A stretch of 64,000 bases of DNA from Otariodibacter sp. (GCF_029256985.1 NZ_JARIDQ010000041.1:1-64000); one strand, 5' to 3'; positions 43,869-60,407 are shown, counted from the stretch's first letter. Translations and numbers: made by a program. Notes: a model not told the origin generated them from the sequence alone.

Positions 43869-44636
43869 CTATATCCTAGAATTAACTGATTTGTGTCGTT
43901 TTTTAACTTTTTCTAACAACACCCGTTGTTCGTCAGTCAGAGCTAGGCTATCCAATAGCTCAGGGCGTCTTAACCATGTTCTCTCAAGCGATTGTTCTAA
44001 TCGCCATTGACGAATATTCTCATGATGTCCAGACATCAGTACCGATGGTACAGGTATTCCATCTAACACTTCTGGGCGAGTATAGTGAGGACAATCTAAT
44101 AACCCTTCCGCAAAAGAATCCTCTAATGCAGAAGCTTGCTTACCTAATACTCCAGGAATAAATCTTGCAACTGCATCAATTAATGTCATTGCAGGCAATT
44201 CCCCACCCGTTAAAACATAATCCCCAATTGACCACTCCTCATCAACTTCAGATTGAATTAATCTTTCATCAATGCCTTCGTAACGTCCACATACCAAAAT
44301 CAGTTTCTGATTTGTAGCAAGTTCTTGTACGCCACCTTGATCCAATTTACGACCTTGTGGAGAAAGATAAATAACCTTTGCTTCCACACCATCTTCTTTA
44401 CAAGCGGTCAGTTTAGCTTCATGAATTGCATCACGAAGAGGCTGAACCATCATTAACATGCCTGGGCCACCACCATAAGGGCGATCATCAACTGTCTTAT
44501 GCTTATCATGAGTGAAATCTCTTGGATTCCAACATGACACTTGTAATAGATTATGCTTTACTGCTCTACCTGTAACCCCGAATTCGGTAATTGCTTTAAA
44601 CATCTCGGGGAAGAGTGAAATGATACCAATCCACAT
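43869..44636 (-). CDS. trmD: tRNA (guanine-N1)-methyltransferase
   Basis: [35 protein letters not shown]. Confidence 0.97.
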   Translation of the reverse strand: MWIGIISLFPEMFKAITEFGVTGRAVKHNLLQVSCWNPRDFTHDKHKTVDDRPYGGGPGMLMMVQPLRDAIHEAKLTACKEDGVEAKVIYLSPQGRKLDQGGVQELATNQKLILVCGRYEGIDERLIQSEVDEEWSIGDYVLTGGELPAMTLIDAVARFIPGVLGKQASALEDSFAEGLLDCPHYTRPEVLDGIPVPSVLMSGHHENIRQWRLEQSLERTWLRRPELLDSLALTDEQRVLLEKVKKRHKSVNSRI

Positions 44637-44686
44637 ACTCTATTTTCTCTGAAATGCTACATCTAAAGCTAACCGCATACCTGAGG

Positions 44687-45211
44687 TTAGAAACCAGCGT
44701 CCCAATCCACTTCAATAATTTTAGTGGTGAGATCTACTCTTTTAACTACTTGTTCGTATAAGAACGGAATTAATCGTTCCTGTTTACCAAAAGCATCTTT
44801 ACTACTTGCTTGCACAACCAATACATCATTTGATCCTGTTTCCATCAATTCAGTTACTTTTCCCATATTATAGCCATCTAAAGTAACTACTTCGCACCCA
44901 ATTAAATCGTGCCAATAATAATCACCTTCTTCTAGCTCAGGAAAACAGCTTAAATCAACGCCAATTTCCATATTGGTTAATAGCTGAGCTGACTCACGGT
45001 CATCCGTTCCTACTAACTTAACAATCAAATCATTATTGTGATAACGCCAAGTTTCTAGTTTAATTTCTCGCCATTGCCCTTTTACATTCAAAAACCATGG
45101 CTGATAATCAAAAATACTTTCAGAATATTCTGTTGATGAATAAAGACGCAACCAGCCTCGGATTCCATAGGTCGATCCTAATTTTCCAACGACTTCAAAT
45201 TGCTTACTCAT
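44687..45211 (-). CDS. rimM: Ribosome maturation factor RimM
   Basis: [27 protein letters not shown]; rpsP-rimM-trmD-rplS order. Confidence 0.96.
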   Translation of the reverse strand: MSKQFEVVGKLGSTYGIRGWLRLYSSTEYSESIFDYQPWFLNVKGQWREIKLETWRYHNNDLIVKLVGTDDRESAQLLTNMEIGVDLSCFPELEEGDYYWHDLIGCEVVTLDGYNMGKVTELMETGSNDVLVVQASSKDAFGKQERLIPFLYEQVVKRVDLTTKIIEVDWDAGF

Positions 45212-45238
45212 AATTATTCACCCACAATAAAATAAAGA

Positions 45239-45487
45239 TTAAGCTGCTTGACGCGCTTCTTTAACTAAGGTAGCAACACGTACTGAAAGTGAAGCACCTT
45301 TAGCAACCCACTCATCAACTTTAGAAACATCTAAACGTAAACGTTCTGCTTTACCTGTTGCAATTGGGTTGAAAAAACCGATACGCTCAATGAAGCGACC
45401 ATCACGTGGTGAACGACTATCTGCTACCACGATTTGATAAAATGGGCGTTTTTTAGCTCCGCCACGAGTTAAACGAATGGTTACCAT
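45239..45487 (-). CDS. rpsP: 30S ribosomal protein S16
   Basis: [41 protein letters not shown]. Confidence 0.98.
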   Translation of the reverse strand: MVTIRLTRGGAKKRPFYQIVVADSRSPRDGRFIERIGFFNPIATGKAERLRLDVSKVDEWVAKGASLSVRVATLVKEARQAA

Positions 45488-45599
45488 AACCTTCCTCTAA
45501 TTTTGATAGTAAAAATAAAACTCTCGTTCGAGGTGAGAGTACGAAACTTGAACTCATAAAAAATAGAGAACAAGCGGTCGGATTATACTTATTTTAAAT

Positions 45600-45626
45600 A
45601 AAAAAACAAGGAACATAAGTTCCTTG
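45600..45626 (-). terminator. Terminator after azoR
   Basis: CAAGGAAC / GTTCCTTG stem followed by U-run on the minus strand. Confidence 0.8.
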
Positions 45627-45657
45627 TCAATATATAAAAACTATTTTCTAACAAAAA

Positions 45658-46290
<633 letters not shown>

Positions 46291-46346
46291 TTATCAAAAA
46301 AGAAATAAATAGAAATATTGTAAAAATAGTTTTTACTATTAATAAA

Positions 46347-46380
46347 TAATAAAGCCCGAAATTATTTCCGGGCTTTATTA
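46347..46380 (-). terminator. Terminator of the alpha operon (after rplQ)
   Basis: TAATAAAGCCCG / CGGGCTTTATTA perfect 12-bp stem. Confidence 0.85.
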
Positions 46381-46398
46381 CTTATTTACACTACACTA

Positions 46399-46782
46399 TT
46401 ACTCTTTAGTTGCTTCAGCATCTGCTGAGCGCTCAACTAGCTCAATATAAGCCATTGGAGCATTATCTCCTGAACGGAAACCACATTTCAAAATACGGGT
46501 ATATCCCCCAGTACGTTGAGAAAAACGTGGGCCTAATTCATTAAATAATTTAGCAACTGTATCTACGTTGCGTGTACGAGCAAAAGCTAAACGACGATTA
46601 GCTACGCTATCAACTTTTGCTAAAGTAATTAACGGCTCAACTACACGACGTAACTCTTTCGCTTTAGGCAAAGTCGTTTTGATAATCTCATGATTAACCA
46701 AAGAACTTGCCATATTACGAAACATCGCTTGGCGATGACTACTGTTACGGTTTAATTGACGTCCACTCTTACGATGGCGCAT
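46399..46782 (-). CDS. rplQ: 50S ribosomal protein L17
   Basis: [24 protein letters not shown]. Confidence 0.98.
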   Translation of the reverse strand: MRHRKSGRQLNRNSSHRQAMFRNMASSLVNHEIIKTTLPKAKELRRVVEPLITLAKVDSVANRRLAFARTRNVDTVAKLFNELGPRFSQRTGGYTRILKCGFRSGDNAPMAYIELVERSADAEATKE

Positions 46783-46818
46783 AACCTTATTCCTTCTTAG
46801 AAAATCTAATACCTAAAA

Positions 46819-47808
46819 TTATTCTTCAGCAATACTTGCTGGAGGCCAATTTTCAAGGCGCATACCCAGTGATAAGCCACGAGAAGCTAAAACATCTTTA
46901 ATTTCAGTAAGTGACTTCTTACCTAAATTAGGTGTTTTTAATAATTCAACTTCTGTACGCTGTACTAAATCACCGATATAGTGAATTGTCTCTGCTTTCA
47001 AACAGTTAGCAGAACGAACTGTCAGCTCTAAATCATCGACTGGACGGAGAAGAATAGGATCAAACTCCGGTTTTTCTTCTTTTACTTCAGGCTGACGAAC
47101 ATCACGCAAATCAACGAATGCGGCAAGTTGTTCCGCTAAAATCGTTGCAGCACGACGGATGGCATCCTCTGGATCTAATGTTCCGTTGGTTTCCATATCA
47201 ATAATAAGCTTATCTAAGTCTGTACGTTGTTCGACACGAGCAGCTTCTACATTGTAAGCAATGCGATCCACTGGACTAAAACGTGCATCAACTAATAAGC
47301 GACCAATTGGACGATCATCGTCTTGTAAATGTACACGAGCAGAAGCTGGTACATATCCACGACCACGTTGCACTCGAATTCTCATACTAATCGTTGCATT
47401 TTTATCTGTCAAATGACAAATAACATGATCAGGATTCACAATTTCAACATCACCATCGTGCGTAATGTCTGCTGCAGTCACAGGGCCAATTCCAGATTTA
47501 GTTAGAGTCAAAATAATATCATCTTTATTTTGCACCTTTACCGCTAGACCTTTAAGGTTTAACAATACCTCAAGAATATCTTCTTGTACGCCTTCTTTAC
47601 TGCTGTATTCATGTAATACACCATCAATTTCTACTTCTGTAACTGCATAACCAGGCATAGACGAAAGTAAAATGCGACGAAGTGCGTTACCTAATGTGTG
47701 GCCAAAACCACGCTCTAACGGTTCTAAGGTCACTTTTGCGTGAGTAGAACTAATTTGTTCAATGTTCACTAAGTGTGGCTTTAAAAATTCTGTCACAGAA
47801 CCCTGCAT
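46819..47808 (-). CDS. rpoA: RNA polymerase alpha subunit
   Basis: [22 protein letters not shown]; alpha-CTD present. Confidence 0.99.
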   Translation of the reverse strand: MQGSVTEFLKPHLVNIEQISSTHAKVTLEPLERGFGHTLGNALRRILLSSMPGYAVTEVEIDGVLHEYSSKEGVQEDILEVLLNLKGLAVKVQNKDDIILTLTKSGIGPVTAADITHDGDVEIVNPDHVICHLTDKNATISMRIRVQRGRGYVPASARVHLQDDDRPIGRLLVDARFSPVDRIAYNVEAARVEQRTDLDKLIIDMETNGTLDPEDAIRRAATILAEQLAAFVDLRDVRQPEVKEEKPEFDPILLRPVDDLELTVRSANCLKAETIHYIGDLVQRTEVELLKTPNLGKKSLTEIKDVLASRGLSLGMRLENWPPASIAEE

Positions 47809-47840
47809 TTTATCCTCTCTTTGCTTTTAAGCACTACTTA

Positions 47841-48461
47841 TTATTTAGAATAGAGCTCAACGATCAGATGTTCATTAATATCTGCTGATAGATCAGAACG
47901 TTCAGGCGTACGTTTAAATACACCTTCCATCTTTGTAGCATCAACTTCTAACCAAGTTGGTTTTTCACGCTGAGTCGCTAATTCTAATGATGCTTTGATA
48001 CGTGCTTGTTTTTTTGATTTCTCACGAACAGCAACTACATCATCAACAGAAACTTGGTAAGAAGGAATATTTACTACTCGACCATTTACCACGATAGATT
48101 TGTGACTAACTAACTGACGAGCTTCTGCTCTAGTTGCTGCAAATCCCATACGATAAACAACATTGTCTAAACGTCCTTCTAACAAGACTAATAAGTTCTC
48201 ACCGGTATTGCCTTTTAAACGGTTAGCTTCTTTATAGTAATTACGGAATTGACGTTCCAAAATACCATACATACGGCGAACTTTTTGTTTTTCACGAAGC
48301 TGACTACCATAATCAGACAAACGTGGTTTACGAGCACCATGTTGACCAGGTGCTGTATCAATTTTACATTTTGACTCGATCGCTCGAACGCCTGATTTAA
48401 GGAATAAATCAGTACCCTCACGACGGCTTAGCTTGAGCTTTGGACCCAAATATCTTGCCAT
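47841..48461 (-). CDS. rpsD: 30S ribosomal protein S4
   Basis: [24 protein letters not shown]. Confidence 0.98.
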   Translation of the reverse strand: MARYLGPKLKLSRREGTDLFLKSGVRAIESKCKIDTAPGQHGARKPRLSDYGSQLREKQKVRRMYGILERQFRNYYKEANRLKGNTGENLLVLLEGRLDNVVYRMGFAATRAEARQLVSHKSIVVNGRVVNIPSYQVSVDDVVAVREKSKKQARIKASLELATQREKPTWLEVDATKMEGVFKRTPERSDLSADINEHLIVELYSK

Positions 48462-48489
48462 TTTCTTTCTCCAATTATTCTAACGTCAA

Positions 48490-48882
<393 letters not shown>

Positions 48883-48895
48883 TTATCTACTCCGA

Positions 48896-49252
48896 TTATT
48901 TCTTGATCGGTTTGCGTGGACCCTTACGAGTACGCGCATTAGTCTTAGTACGTTGACCACGTACTGGTAAACTACGACGATGACGCAAACCACGGTAACA
49001 ACCTAGGTCTAATAGACGCTTGATACTCAAAGTTACTTCACGACGTAAATCACCTTCGACAGTAAATTTACCAACTTCTTCACGCAGTTTTTCAATCTGC
49101 TCTTCAGACAATTCTCTGATCTTTACATCTTCAGCAATACCCGCAGAAGCACAAATTGCTTGAGCACGAGTTTTACCGATACCATAAATAGCAGTTAATG
49201 CGATTACAGTGTGTTTTTGATCAGGAATGTTAATGCCTGCAATACGGGCCAC
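48896..49252 (-). CDS. rpsM: 30S ribosomal protein S13
   Basis: [30 protein letters not shown]. Confidence 0.98.
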   Translation of the reverse strand: MARIAGINIPDQKHTVIALTAIYGIGKTRAQAICASAGIAEDVKIRELSEEQIEKLREEVGKFTVEGDLRREVTLSIKRLLDLGCYRGLRHRRSLPVRGQRTKTNARTRKGPRKPIKK

Positions 49253-49392
49253 TATGCACTCCTATTTTACTTAATGTTTATTGATATACTGATCTTGAAA
49301 AGCCCGTTTCAGGATACTCAAACAGTATATCAGGACGAAATGAGCTGAGCAGTATAACTACTCAGCTGGTTCTTTGCAAGAAAGAATATCAA

Positions 49393-49506
49393 TTAACCTT
49401 GACGTTGTTTATGTTTAGCATCGCTACAAATTACACGAACGACACCTTGACGCTTCACAACTTTACAGTTACGACATAATTTCTTAACTGAAGCACGAAC
49501 TTTCAT
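49393..49506 (-). CDS. rpmJ: 50S ribosomal protein L36 (37 aa; absent from the ORF track)
   Basis: Own translation: [37 protein letters not shown]; between secY and rpsM. Confidence 0.96.
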   Translation of the reverse strand: MKVRASVKKLCRNCKVVKRQGVVRVICSDAKHKQRQG

Positions 49507-49529
49507 TGCTTATCCTTTTTATGAAATGG

Positions 49530-50852
49530 CTATTGCCCTAAGCCTTTTAGATTGGCTTTCTTCAACACAGAATCATATTGTAAAGACATTAAATGACTCT
49601 GAACTTGTGCGATGAAATCCATAATAACTACCACTACAATCAATAGTGAAGTTCCACCTAATTGAAACGGAACCTTCCATAGAGATGTAATGATATACGG
49701 AACCAAACAAACAAAAGTAATATACAACGCACCAATTAATGTTAAACGTGTCATCACTTTATCGATATAACGAGATGTCTGTTCACCTGGTCTATAACCT
49801 GGTACAAACGCACCTGATTTCTTTAAATTATCCGCTGTATCACGTGGATTATATTGCATTCCTGTATAGAAAAATGCAAAGAAAATAACAGCTACAGCAA
49901 ACAGCACAATATACAATGGCTGACCTGGTTGCAATAATTGTGATAAATCAAATAACCATTCAAAACCTTCACTTTGCCCAAACCATTGAGTAATACTCGC
50001 TGGAAATAATATTACACTCGATGCAAAAATCGCGGGAATAACCCCAGCCATATTCACTTTCAGAGGTAAATGTGAAGATCTTGCAGGAGCCATCATTCTG
50101 CCTTGCTGACGACTAGCATAATTCACAACAATTCTTCTTTGCCCACGCTCAACAAACACAACAAAATATGTCACCGCAAAGGCTATTACTGCAATTAATA
50201 ACAAGACAAGTAAAGAAATTTCTCCTTGACGAGCTTGTTCAATAGTTTGCCCAATAACAGATGGTAAGCCTGCGACAATCCCTGCAAAGATTATGAGGGA
50301 TATACCATTTCCAATTCCTCTCTCAGTAATCTGCTCTCCAAGCCACATAAGGAACATGGTTCCAGTAACAAGACTAATTACAGAAGTCACATAGAATAGA
50401 AAACTAGGATCAGGTACCAACCCTTGAATCATATTTGGTAAGGCCAAAGAAATACCTATTGACTGAATAAAAGCCAACAGTAAAGTGGCATATCGAGTAT
50501 ATTTGCTAATTTTACGTCTTCCAGCTTCACCTTCTTTCTTCAATTCAATCAATGCTGGATGAATTGCTGTCAATAATTGCAAAATAATGGAAGCCGATAT
50601 ATAAGGCATTATACCTAACGCAAATATAGAAGCCCTACTCAAAGCACCACCGGAAAACATATTAAACATGTCAATGATGGTACCTTGTTGTTGATTTACT
50701 AGCTCGGATAATACAGAAGCATCAATACCAGGAACAGGAATGAAAGAACCGATACGAAACACTACTAAAGCACCTAGAACAAACAACAATCTAGATTTTA
50801 ATTCGCCAGTTCCTTTTTTAGTATTACCTTGAAATCCTGGTTGTTTAGCCAT
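49530..50852 (-). CDS. secY: Preprotein translocase subunit SecY
   Basis: Full-length Sec[21 protein letters not shown]. Confidence 0.98.
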   Translation of the reverse strand: MAKQPGFQGNTKKGTGELKSRLLFVLGALVVFRIGSFIPVPGIDASVLSELVNQQQGTIIDMFNMFSGGALSRASIFALGIMPYISASIILQLLTAIHPALIELKKEGEAGRRKISKYTRYATLLLAFIQSIGISLALPNMIQGLVPDPSFLFYVTSVISLVTGTMFLMWLGEQITERGIGNGISLIIFAGIVAGLPSVIGQTIEQARQGEISLLVLLLIAVIAFAVTYFVVFVERGQRRIVVNYASRQQGRMMAPARSSHLPLKVNMAGVIPAIFASSVILFPASITQWFGQSEGFEWLFDLSQLLQPGQPLYIVLFAVAVIFFAFFYTGMQYNPRDTADNLKKSGAFVPGYRPGEQTSRYIDKVMTRLTLIGALYITFVCLVPYIITSLWKVPFQLGGTSLLIVVVVIMDFIAQVQSHLMSLQYDSVLKKANLKGLGQ

Positions 50853-50855
50853 TTA

Positions 50856-51305
50856 TTATTCCTCGATAGAACCACCAGCAGCTTCAATTGCTACTTTTGC
50901 ACCTTTGGTTACTCGTAACCCTTTTACTACTAAAGCTTTCTCAATTTTGCCAGATAAAATAACTTTTGCTGCCAAAATATCTTTAGTAATAATGTTAGCT
51001 GCTTTAAGTGTTTCTAAAGTTACAACGTTACCCTCTACTCTCTCTAACTCATTCAAACGAACTTCTGCTGAATGTAATGATTTAAGAGAAGTAAAGCCAA
51101 ATTTTGGTAAACGACGATATAAAGGCATTTGACCACCCTCGAAACCGCGACGAACTCCGCCACCAGTACGAGATTTTTGACCTTTATGACCACGCCCACC
51201 AGTTTTACCTAAACCAGAACCAATACCACGGCCAAGACGCTTTTCACTATGCTTAGCGCCATCAGCTGGGGATAGAGAATTTAAACGCATTCTATTACTC
51301 CTCAA
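50856..51305 (-). CDS. rplO: 50S ribosomal protein L15
   Basis: [38 protein letters not shown]. Confidence 0.98.
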   Translation of the reverse strand: MRSNRMRLNSLSPADGAKHSEKRLGRGIGSGLGKTGGRGHKGQKSRTGGGVRRGFEGGQMPLYRRLPKFGFTSLKSLHSAEVRLNELERVEGNVVTLETLKAANIITKDILAAKVILSGKIEKALVVKGLRVTKGAKVAIEAAGGSIEE

Positions 51306-51474
51306 CCTTAACCATATATGAAACCTGATTAATCATACCACGCACTGCTGGTGTATCAATCAATTCTACAGTATGGCGAATATGGCGTAGACCTAGTCCT
51401 TTTAATGTAGCTTTATGTTTCGGTAAACGAGCGATAGAACTACGAACTTGTGTTACTTTAATTGTTTTTGCCAT
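51295..51474 (-). CDS. rpmD: 50S ribosomal protein L30
   Basis: [32 protein letters not shown]; start at 51474. Confidence 0.97.
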   Translation of the reverse strand: MAKTIKVTQVRSSIARLPKHKATLKGLGLRHIRHTVELIDTPAVRGMINQVSYMVKVEE

Positions 51475-51480
51475 ATTCAA

Positions 51481-52349
<869 letters not shown>

Positions 52350-52363
52350 AGTGTTACCTTACT

Positions 52364-52897
52364 TTACTTTTTCTTCGCTTCTTTTGTACGTACAACTTCA
52401 TCTGAATAACGTACACCTTTACCTTTATAAGGCTCTGGACGGCGATATGCACGAATATCTGCTGCAACCTGACCAATTAACTGCTTGTCTGCACTCTTAA
52501 GAACAACTTCTGTCTGAGATGGACATTCAGCAGTTACACCAGCTGGCAACGTATGTTCTATAGGGTGAGAGAAACCTAAATTTAAGGCAACAACATTACC
52601 CTTAATTTGCGCTCTATAACCAACCCCGACCAATTGCAATTTTTTAGTAAAACCTTCAGTAACACCAATAACCATTGCATTTACAAGTGCGCGAGCAGTC
52701 CCTGCTTGTGCATCTGAATTTGCTACACCAATTCTTGGTGAAAAAGTTAATGCATTATCTTCATATTTCACTTCAACTGCACGGTGAATTTCACGTAATA
52801 ATTCACCATTTTTTCCTTTAACTGTTAATAGCTGACCGTTGAGTTTAACTTCAACACCGGCAGGAACATTAACAGGTGCTTTTGCAACACGAGACAT
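52364..52897 (-). CDS. rplF: 50S ribosomal protein L6
   Basis: [33 protein letters not shown]. Confidence 0.98.
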   Translation of the reverse strand: MSRVAKAPVNVPAGVEVKLNGQLLTVKGKNGELLREIHRAVEVKYEDNALTFSPRIGVANSDAQAGTARALVNAMVIGVTEGFTKKLQLVGVGYRAQIKGNVVALNLGFSHPIEHTLPAGVTAECPSQTEVVLKSADKQLIGQVAADIRAYRRPEPYKGKGVRYSDEVVRTKEAKKK

Positions 52898-52913
52898 TTT
52901 TCCTACCCCTTAA

Positions 52914-53306
52914 TTACGCTACATAACATATAATTTCACCACCAAGACCAGCTTGACGAGCTGCTCGGTCGGTCATTACACCTTTTGATGTAGAAACAAC
53001 AGCAATACCTAAACCACCCATAACTTTTGGCAATTCGTCTTTACGTTTATAAATACGAAGACCAGGGCGACTCACTCTCTGAATACTTTCTACAACAGGT
53101 TTATTTTGGAAATACTTTAATGTAATTTCCAACTCAGGTTTTGAACCTTCAACAATTTTGAAGCCTTCAACATAACCTTCTTCAGCTAAAACGTTTGCAA
53201 TAGCAACTTTTAACTTAGAAGAAGGCATACTGATTGCAACTTTATTCGCTGCTTGACCATTACGAATACGGGTCAGCATATCTGCGATTGGATCTTGCAT
53301 GCTCAT
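52914..53306 (-). CDS. rpsH: 30S ribosomal protein S8
   Basis: [22 protein letters not shown]; start at 53306. Confidence 0.97.
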   Translation of the reverse strand: MSMQDPIADMLTRIRNGQAANKVAISMPSSKLKVAIANVLAEEGYVEGFKIVEGSKPELEITLKYFQNKPVVESIQRVSRPGLRIYKRKDELPKVMGGLGIAVVSTSKGVMTDRAARQAGLGGEIICYVA

Positions 53307-53341
53307 GTATTTACTCCCATGATTCCAAATTAAAAGAGGTA

Positions 53342-53647
53342 TTACCAACTTGCCTTTTTAAGCCCAGGGATTTCTCCACGCATTGCTGCTTCACGGACTT
53401 TAATACGGCTTAGGCCAAACTTACGAAGTACACCATGTGGACGACCAGTTTGGGCACAACGGTTACGCTGACGGCTAGGACTTGAATCGCGAGGTAAAGA
53501 CTGTAATTTTAATACAGCATCCCAACGCTCTTCATCCGAAGAATTAGTACTAGAAATAATTTTCTTTAATTCTTCACGCTTTTCGTAAAACTTATCAGCT
53601 AACTTTGCACGTTTTACATCACGTGCAATCATTGATTGTTTTGCCAT
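53342..53647 (-). CDS. rpsN: 30S ribosomal protein S14
   Basis: [41 protein letters not shown]. Confidence 0.98.
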   Translation of the reverse strand: MAKQSMIARDVKRAKLADKFYEKREELKKIISSTNSSDEERWDAVLKLQSLPRDSSPSRQRNRCAQTGRPHGVLRKFGLSRIKVREAAMRGEIPGLKKASW

Positions 53648-53658
53648 GATAACCTACC

Positions 53659-54198
53659 TTATTTACGGAATGGGAAATTGAAAGCCGCTAATAAAGCTAA
53701 ACCTTCTTCATCATTTTTCGCTGTTGTAGTAATAGTAATATCTAAACCACGTACACGATCTACCTTATCGTAGTCGATTTCAGGGAAAATGATTTGTTCA
53801 CGAACACCCATACTGTAATTGCCTCGGCCATCAAAAGATTTTGTGTTCAAGCCACGAAAATCTCGAGTACGAGGAACAGCGATAGTAATCAATCTTTCAA
53901 AGAACTCCCACATGCGTTCACCACGCAGAGTTACTTTACATCCGATAGGATATCCTTGACGGATTTTAAAGCCAGCAACAGATTTGCGAGCTTTTGTAAT
54001 TAAAGGTTTTTGACCGCTAATTGCTGCTAGATCTGCTACTGCATTATCTAGTAGTTTTTTATCGGTCAATGCTTCACCCACACCCATATTAAGGGTTATC
54101 TTTTCGATTCGTGGGACTTGCATGACAGACGAGTAGTTGAATTTATTTTTCAATTCATTAACTACTTGCTCTCTGTAGTAATCATGCAGTTTCGCCAT
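53659..54198 (-). CDS. rplE: 50S ribosomal protein L5
   Basis: [43 protein letters not shown]. Confidence 0.98.
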   Translation of the reverse strand: MAKLHDYYREQVVNELKNKFNYSSVMQVPRIEKITLNMGVGEALTDKKLLDNAVADLAAISGQKPLITKARKSVAGFKIRQGYPIGCKVTLRGERMWEFFERLITIAVPRTRDFRGLNTKSFDGRGNYSMGVREQIIFPEIDYDKVDRVRGLDITITTTAKNDEEGLALLAAFNFPFRK

Positions 54199-54215
54199 CG
54201 CATTACTCCAGTTAA

Positions 54216-54527
54216 TTAAATTGTTTTATCGTTAGATTTAAAGAAACGAACTTTTTTTCCATCTTCAAATCTAAAACCCACTCGGTCAGCTTTATTTGTT
54301 TCAGGGTTAAAAATAGCAACATTTGATACTTCAATTGCAGCTTCTTGTTTAACTAAACCACCTGGTTTTCCTAATGCAGGAACCGGTTTTTCATGTTTAG
54401 TAACAATATTGATGCCTTCAACAAATACCTTACCATTTGGTAACACTTTAGTTACCTTACCACGCTTACCTTTATCTTTACCGGTAAGAACAATAACTTC
54501 ATCGTTTTGACGAATTTTCGCAGCCAT
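54216..54527 (-). CDS. rplX: 50S ribosomal protein L24
   Basis: [38 protein letters not shown]. Confidence 0.98.
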   Translation of the reverse strand: MAAKIRQNDEVIVLTGKDKGKRGKVTKVLPNGKVFVEGINIVTKHEKPVPALGKPGGLVKQEAAIEVSNVAIFNPETNKADRVGFRFEDGKKVRFFKSNDKTI

Positions 54528-54537
54528 TACATTCTCC

Positions 54538-54921
<384 letters not shown>

Positions 54922-55011
54922 TTAAATAAAAAAACACCCTTTCGGGACGAATCTATCCTAAAATGGACAGGTGTCATATTATACACACCGTTCAACTAAA
55001 GGACAACAAAA

Positions 55012-55040
55012 AAAGTAAACGGTATAAAACCGTTTACTTT
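55012..55040 (-). terminator. Terminator at the S10/spc operon boundary
   Basis: AAAGTAAACGGT / ACCGTTTACTTT perfect 12-bp stem between rpsQ and rplN, T-run on the minus strand. Confidence 0.8.
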
Positions 55041-55056
55041 TCATACCAGTTACTGA

Positions 55057-55314
55057 TTAAGCAACTACTGCTTTCTCAACAACACGAACTAAAGTCCATG
55101 ATTTAGTTTTAGAGAGTGGGCGACACTCTTTAATTTCAACTACATCACCTAATTTAGCATCGTTATTTTCATCATGTACATGTAATTTTGTTGTACGACG
55201 AATAAACTTACCATAAATTGGATGTTTAACCGTACGTTCAATAGCAATAACAAATGATTTATCCATTTTATCGCTAATTACTTTACCTTGTACTTTACGA
55301 ATTTTATCAGTCAT
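55057..55314 (-). CDS. rpsQ: 30S ribosomal protein S17
   Basis: [42 protein letters not shown]. Confidence 0.98.
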   Translation of the reverse strand: MTDKIRKVQGKVISDKMDKSFVIAIERTVKHPIYGKFIRRTTKLHVHDENNDAKLGDVVEIKECRPLSKTKSWTLVRVVEKAVVA

Positions 55315-55504
55315 TACTCACCCGCTTTTTCTGTTAACACAGTTTTGATTTGTGCAATACTGCGACGCACTTGTTTTAACTGATGGGTTTGTTGAAGCTG
55401 ACCGGTGGCTGCTTGCATACGCAACTTGAATTGCTCACCTAACAAGTTAACCAATTCAGCATTCAGCTCTTCAACACTTTTTGTACGTAGTTCTTGAGCT
55501 TTCA

Positions 55505-55505
<1 letters not shown>
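55314..55505 (-). CDS. rpmC: 50S ribosomal protein L29
   Basis: [31 protein letters not shown]. Confidence 0.98.
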
Positions 55506-55915
<410 letters not shown>

Positions 55916-55927
55916 TCAGTGATCTCC

Positions 55928-56632
55928 TTATTTACGACCTTTGCGAGCAGGCTTTTTAGGCTGTGTCGCTGGTTCTTTCTCAGATTCAATCACTGCAGCC
56001 ATTCCACCAAGAATCTCACCTTTGAAGATCCATACTTTAATACCGATTACTCCGTATGTAGTATTAGCTTCAGCAGTATTATAATCGATGTCAGCACGAA
56101 GTGTATGCAAAGGTACTCGACCTTCACGATACCATTCTGAACGTGCAATTTCTGCACCACCTAAACGACCGCTAACTTCAACTTTGATACCTTTAGCACC
56201 TAAACGCATTGCATTTTGTACCGCACGTTTCATTGCACGACGGAACATAACACGTCTTTCAAGTTGAGAAGCAATGCTATCTGCAACTAATTTTGCATCT
56301 AGCTCTGGTTTTTTCACTTCTGCGATGTTGATTTGTGCTGGAACACCTGCAATTTTAGAAACTGCATTTCTTAATTTTTCAACATCTTCGCCTTTTTTAC
56401 CGATAACGATACCAGGACGAGCAGTATGAATTGTTACACGAATACTTTTTGCTGGACGTTCAATAGTGATACGTGACACAGAAGCGTTCGCTAACTCTTT
56501 ATTTAAAAATTTACGTACTTTGAAATCACCATCTAGATTAGATGCAAAATCTTGTGTATTCGCGAACCAAGTAGAGCTCCAAGGCTTAACAATACCAAGG
56601 CGAATACCATGTGGATTTACTTTTTGACCCAT
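55928..56632 (-). CDS. rpsC: 30S ribosomal protein S3
   Basis: [27 protein letters not shown] domain. Confidence 0.98.
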   Translation of the reverse strand: MGQKVNPHGIRLGIVKPWSSTWFANTQDFASNLDGDFKVRKFLNKELANASVSRITIERPAKSIRVTIHTARPGIVIGKKGEDVEKLRNAVSKIAGVPAQINIAEVKKPELDAKLVADSIASQLERRVMFRRAMKRAVQNAMRLGAKGIKVEVSGRLGGAEIARSEWYREGRVPLHTLRADIDYNTAEANTTYGVIGIKVWIFKGEILGGMAAVIESEKEPATQPKKPARKGRK

Positions 56633-56650
56633 TTGTTATTCTCCTACTGA

Positions 56651-56986
<336 letters not shown>

Positions 56987-56992
56987 TTACCT

Positions 56993-57268
56993 CTATCTCT
57001 TAGCTTTCTTATCTGCGGCATGACCGCGGTATGTACGAGTCGGTGCAAATTCACCTAATTTATGACCGATCATTTCATCAGAAACATAAACTGGAACATG
57101 CTGACGACCATTATGGACTGCGATGGTCAATCCGATCATTGACGGAATGATCATTGAACGACGGGACCAAGTTTTAATTGGCTTTTTATCCCCGCTTTCC
57201 ACCGCCTTCTCTACCTTCTTCAACAAGTGTAGGTCAAGGAATGGACCCTTCTTGAGAGAACGTGGCAT
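56993..57268 (-). CDS. rpsS: 30S ribosomal protein S19
   Basis: [22 protein letters not shown]. Confidence 0.98.
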   Translation of the reverse strand: MPRSLKKGPFLDLHLLKKVEKAVESGDKKPIKTWSRRSMIIPSMIGLTIAVHNGRQHVPVYVSDEMIGHKLGEFAPTRTYRGHAADKKAKR

Positions 57269-57294
57269 GGCTTACCTCTTAATTAATTAAAAAT

Positions 57295-58116
57295 TTATTT
57301 ACCACGACGACGTACAATAAATTTATCTGTACGTTTGTTATGGCGAGTTTTCTTACCTTTGGTTTGAACACCCCAAGGAGTAACAGGGTGTTTACCGAAG
57401 TTACGACCTTCACCACCACCGTGTGGGTGATCTACTGGGTTCATTGCAGTACCACGAACTGTTGGACGAATACCTCTCCAACGGTTTGCACCTGCTTTAC
57501 CAAGAACGCGAAGCATATGTTCTGAATTACCTACTTCACCAATGGTAGCAGAACATTCAGCTAATACTTTACGCATTTCACCTGAGCGAAGACGTAAAGT
57601 TACATAATTACCTTCACGAGCAATAATTTGTACATATGCACCTGCAGAACGAGCGATTTGACCGCCTTTTCCTGGTTTTAATTCTACATTGTGAATTGTT
57701 GAACCTACAGGGATATTACGCATTGGTAATGAGTTACCTACTTTAATTGGAGCTGAAACACCCGCTTGAATTTGATCACCTACAGATAAACCTTTAGGAG
57801 CCAAAATATAACGACGTTCACCATCTTTATAAAGTACTAATGCAATATTAGCAGAACGGTTTGGATCATATTCTAAACGTTCAACAACAGCAGGAATATC
57901 TAATTTATTACGTTTAAAATCAATTAAACGATAATGCTGTTTATGACCACCACCGATATGACGAGTGGTAATACGACCTAAATTATTACGACCACCAGTT
58001 TTAGACTTAGAATCTAATAATGGTGCATAAGGTTTACCCTTATGTAATTCTGCGTTAACAATTTTTACTACATGACGACGACCAGCGGAGGTCGGCTTAC
58101 ATTTAACGATAGCCAT
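57295..58116 (-). CDS. rplB: 50S ribosomal protein L2
   Basis: [30 protein letters not shown]. Confidence 0.99.
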   Translation of the reverse strand: MAIVKCKPTSAGRRHVVKIVNAELHKGKPYAPLLDSKSKTGGRNNLGRITTRHIGGGHKQHYRLIDFKRNKLDIPAVVERLEYDPNRSANIALVLYKDGERRYILAPKGLSVGDQIQAGVSAPIKVGNSLPMRNIPVGSTIHNVELKPGKGGQIARSAGAYVQIIAREGNYVTLRLRSGEMRKVLAECSATIGEVGNSEHMLRVLGKAGANRWRGIRPTVRGTAMNPVDHPHGGGEGRNFGKHPVTPWGVQTKGKKTRHNKRTDKFIVRRRGK

Positions 58117-58135
58117 AGTTTTCTATTCCTCCGAA

Positions 58136-58441
58136 TTACTCTGTTGCACCTTCAACAAAGTCAAGTGATTGACCTTCTTGAAGAGTAACATATGCTTTTT
58201 TCCAGTCACTACGACGACCTGTTTTTGCACCACGACGTTTAGTTTTACCTTTAACAACGACAGTACGTACAGAATCAACCTTTACTTCAAAAAGCTGTTC
58301 AACTGCTTTAGCAACTTCCGCTTTATTAGAATCTAAAGCTACTTTAAAAACAATTGTATTCGCTTTTTCAGCATTATTTGTTGCTTTCTCAGAGATATGA
58401 GGTGCTTTAAGCACTTTTAGCAAACGTTCTTGTTGAATCAT
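58136..58441 (-). CDS. rplW: 50S ribosomal protein L23
   Basis: [30 protein letters not shown]. Confidence 0.98.
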   Translation of the reverse strand: MIQQERLLKVLKAPHISEKATNNAEKANTIVFKVALDSNKAEVAKAVEQLFEVKVDSVRTVVVKGKTKRRGAKTGRRSDWKKAYVTLQEGQSLDFVEGATE

Positions 58442-59043
58442 GCTAACATCTCCTCAATTTGTTTTACTGCATCAACAGTCATAACTACTTTATCAAAAGC
58501 AATTAAACTTACTGGATCGATAGCTTGAACATCACGAACGTCTACTTTGTATAAGTTACGTGCAGCTAAGAATAGATTTTCATCTAAACTTGCAGTAATG
58601 ATGAGTGCATCTGTTAATGCCATATCTTTTAATTTTTGTACTAAAACTTTAGTTTTAGGTGCTTCGATTTCAAATTTTTCAACAACAACTAAACGATCTT
58701 GGCGAACAAGTTCAGATAGGATGCTCTTGATTGCACCACGGTACATTTTTTTGTTTACTTTTTGGCTATGATCTTGTGGTTTTGCAGCAAATGTAATACC
58801 ACCAGAACGCCAGATTGGTGATTTAACATCACCTGCACGAGCACGGCCCGTACCTTTTTGACGCCAAGGTTTTTTACCTGAACCAGACACTTCAGCACGA
58901 GTTTTTTGAGCACGAGATCCTTGACGAGCACCTGCTGCATAAGCAACAACTACTTGATGGATAAGAGCTTCATTAAACTCACGTCCGAAGGTAGTTTCAG
59001 AAACCGCTAATGCACTTTGTGCATCTCTTACGACTAATTCCAT
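58438..59043 (-). CDS. rplD: 50S ribosomal protein L4
   Basis: [38 protein letters not shown]. Confidence 0.98.
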   Translation of the reverse strand: MELVVRDAQSALAVSETTFGREFNEALIHQVVVAYAAGARQGSRAQKTRAEVSGSGKKPWRQKGTGRARAGDVKSPIWRSGGITFAAKPQDHSQKVNKKMYRGAIKSILSELVRQDRLVVVEKFEIEAPKTKVLVQKLKDMALTDALIITASLDENLFLAARNLYKVDVRDVQAIDPVSLIAFDKVVMTVDAVKQIEEMLA

Positions 59044-59058
59044 CTCTAACTCCTAGAC

Positions 59059-59685
59059 TTATGCTTTAACTGCTGGTTTAACAATAACATCACTATTAGT
59101 TGCACCAGGTACAGAACCTTTAACTAATAATAATTTACGTTCAGCATCTACACGAACAACTTCAAGTGATTGAACAGTTACACGCTCAGCACCTAAATGT
59201 CCTGCCATTTTTTTACCTTTAAACACACGACCTGGAGTTTGGTTTTGACCAATAGAACCAAGTACACGATGTGATAAAGAGTTACCGTGAGTTGCATCTT
59301 GAGTACGGAAATTCCAGCGTTTAACACCACCAGCAAAACCTTTACCTTTTGATGTACCAGTAACATCTACTTTTTTAACATCTGTGAAGATGTCTACGTT
59401 GATTTCTTGACCTAAAGTGAATTCTTCACCTTCAGTACGAAATTCCCATAAACCGCGACCAGCTTCAACACCTGCTTTAACGAAATGACCTGCTTCAGGC
59501 TTAGTTACACGATTCGCTTTTTTCGAACCTGTTGTAACTTGAACTGCAGTATAGCCATCGTTTTCAAGAGTTTTAACCTGAGTCACACGGTTGGCTTCAA
59601 TTTCGATTACAGTAACTGGAACTGAAACGCCATCTTCATTGAAGATACGAGTCATTCCAACTTTACGACCGACTAAACCAATCAT
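59059..59685 (-). CDS. rplC: 50S ribosomal protein L3
   Basis: [28 protein letters not shown]. Confidence 0.98.
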   Translation of the reverse strand: MIGLVGRKVGMTRIFNEDGVSVPVTVIEIEANRVTQVKTLENDGYTAVQVTTGSKKANRVTKPEAGHFVKAGVEAGRGLWEFRTEGEEFTLGQEINVDIFTDVKKVDVTGTSKGKGFAGGVKRWNFRTQDATHGNSLSHRVLGSIGQNQTPGRVFKGKKMAGHLGAERVTVQSLEVVRVDAERKLLLVKGSVPGATNSDVIVKPAVKA

Positions 59686-59701
59686 TGTAATAACCTCTTA
59701 A

Positions 59702-60028
<327 letters not shown>

Positions 60029-60044
60029 TTAATATTTAGCTAAT

Positions 60045-60084
60045 AAAAAAACCGAACCACCACTTAAATAACTACTTTAAGGGG
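60045..60084 (-). promoter_or_regulatory. S10 operon leader attenuator hairpin
   Basis: Minus strand: CCCCTTAAA...TTTAAGTGG stem followed by GGTTCGGTTTTTTT, as in L4-controlled S10 leaders. Confidence 0.6.
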
Positions 60085-60335
60085 GCACAGTCATACCTTG
60101 TTATAGCCCTCTAATTGAGGACATTTTATGTATTACAAAATCTGTGTAATACCACCTAATAAATGATTACATTAGGCGACTATCAATTTATAGTGTTCAA
60201 ATTCTACAAAAAATTACTGAACAAATCAAGTCATATTCAATCTATTCAATACTAAAACACAAAATACTCAATAATTTTTTATCTCCATCCCATGTCACGG
60301 TTAAATTTAAACCAAAAAAAGAATGTTTTTTATAA

Positions 60336-60357
60336 TTTTTCGATATATCTCACAAAA
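60336..60357 (+). promoter_or_regulatory. CRP-S-like site upstream of sxy/tfoX
   Basis: TTTTTCGATATATCTCACAAAA: TTCGA-N6-TCACA core with T-rich/A-rich flanks. Confidence 0.55.
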
Positions 60358-60407
60358 AAACTAGCGATCATTGATTGCAAATATAACTTCATAACGTAAT
60401 CATCATT

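Noticed and set aside
60364-60380. AGCGA...TTGCA as an alternative CRP-S site before sxy
   Set aside because: Spacing between half-sites is 7 nt rather than 6; the 60336-60357 site fits better.
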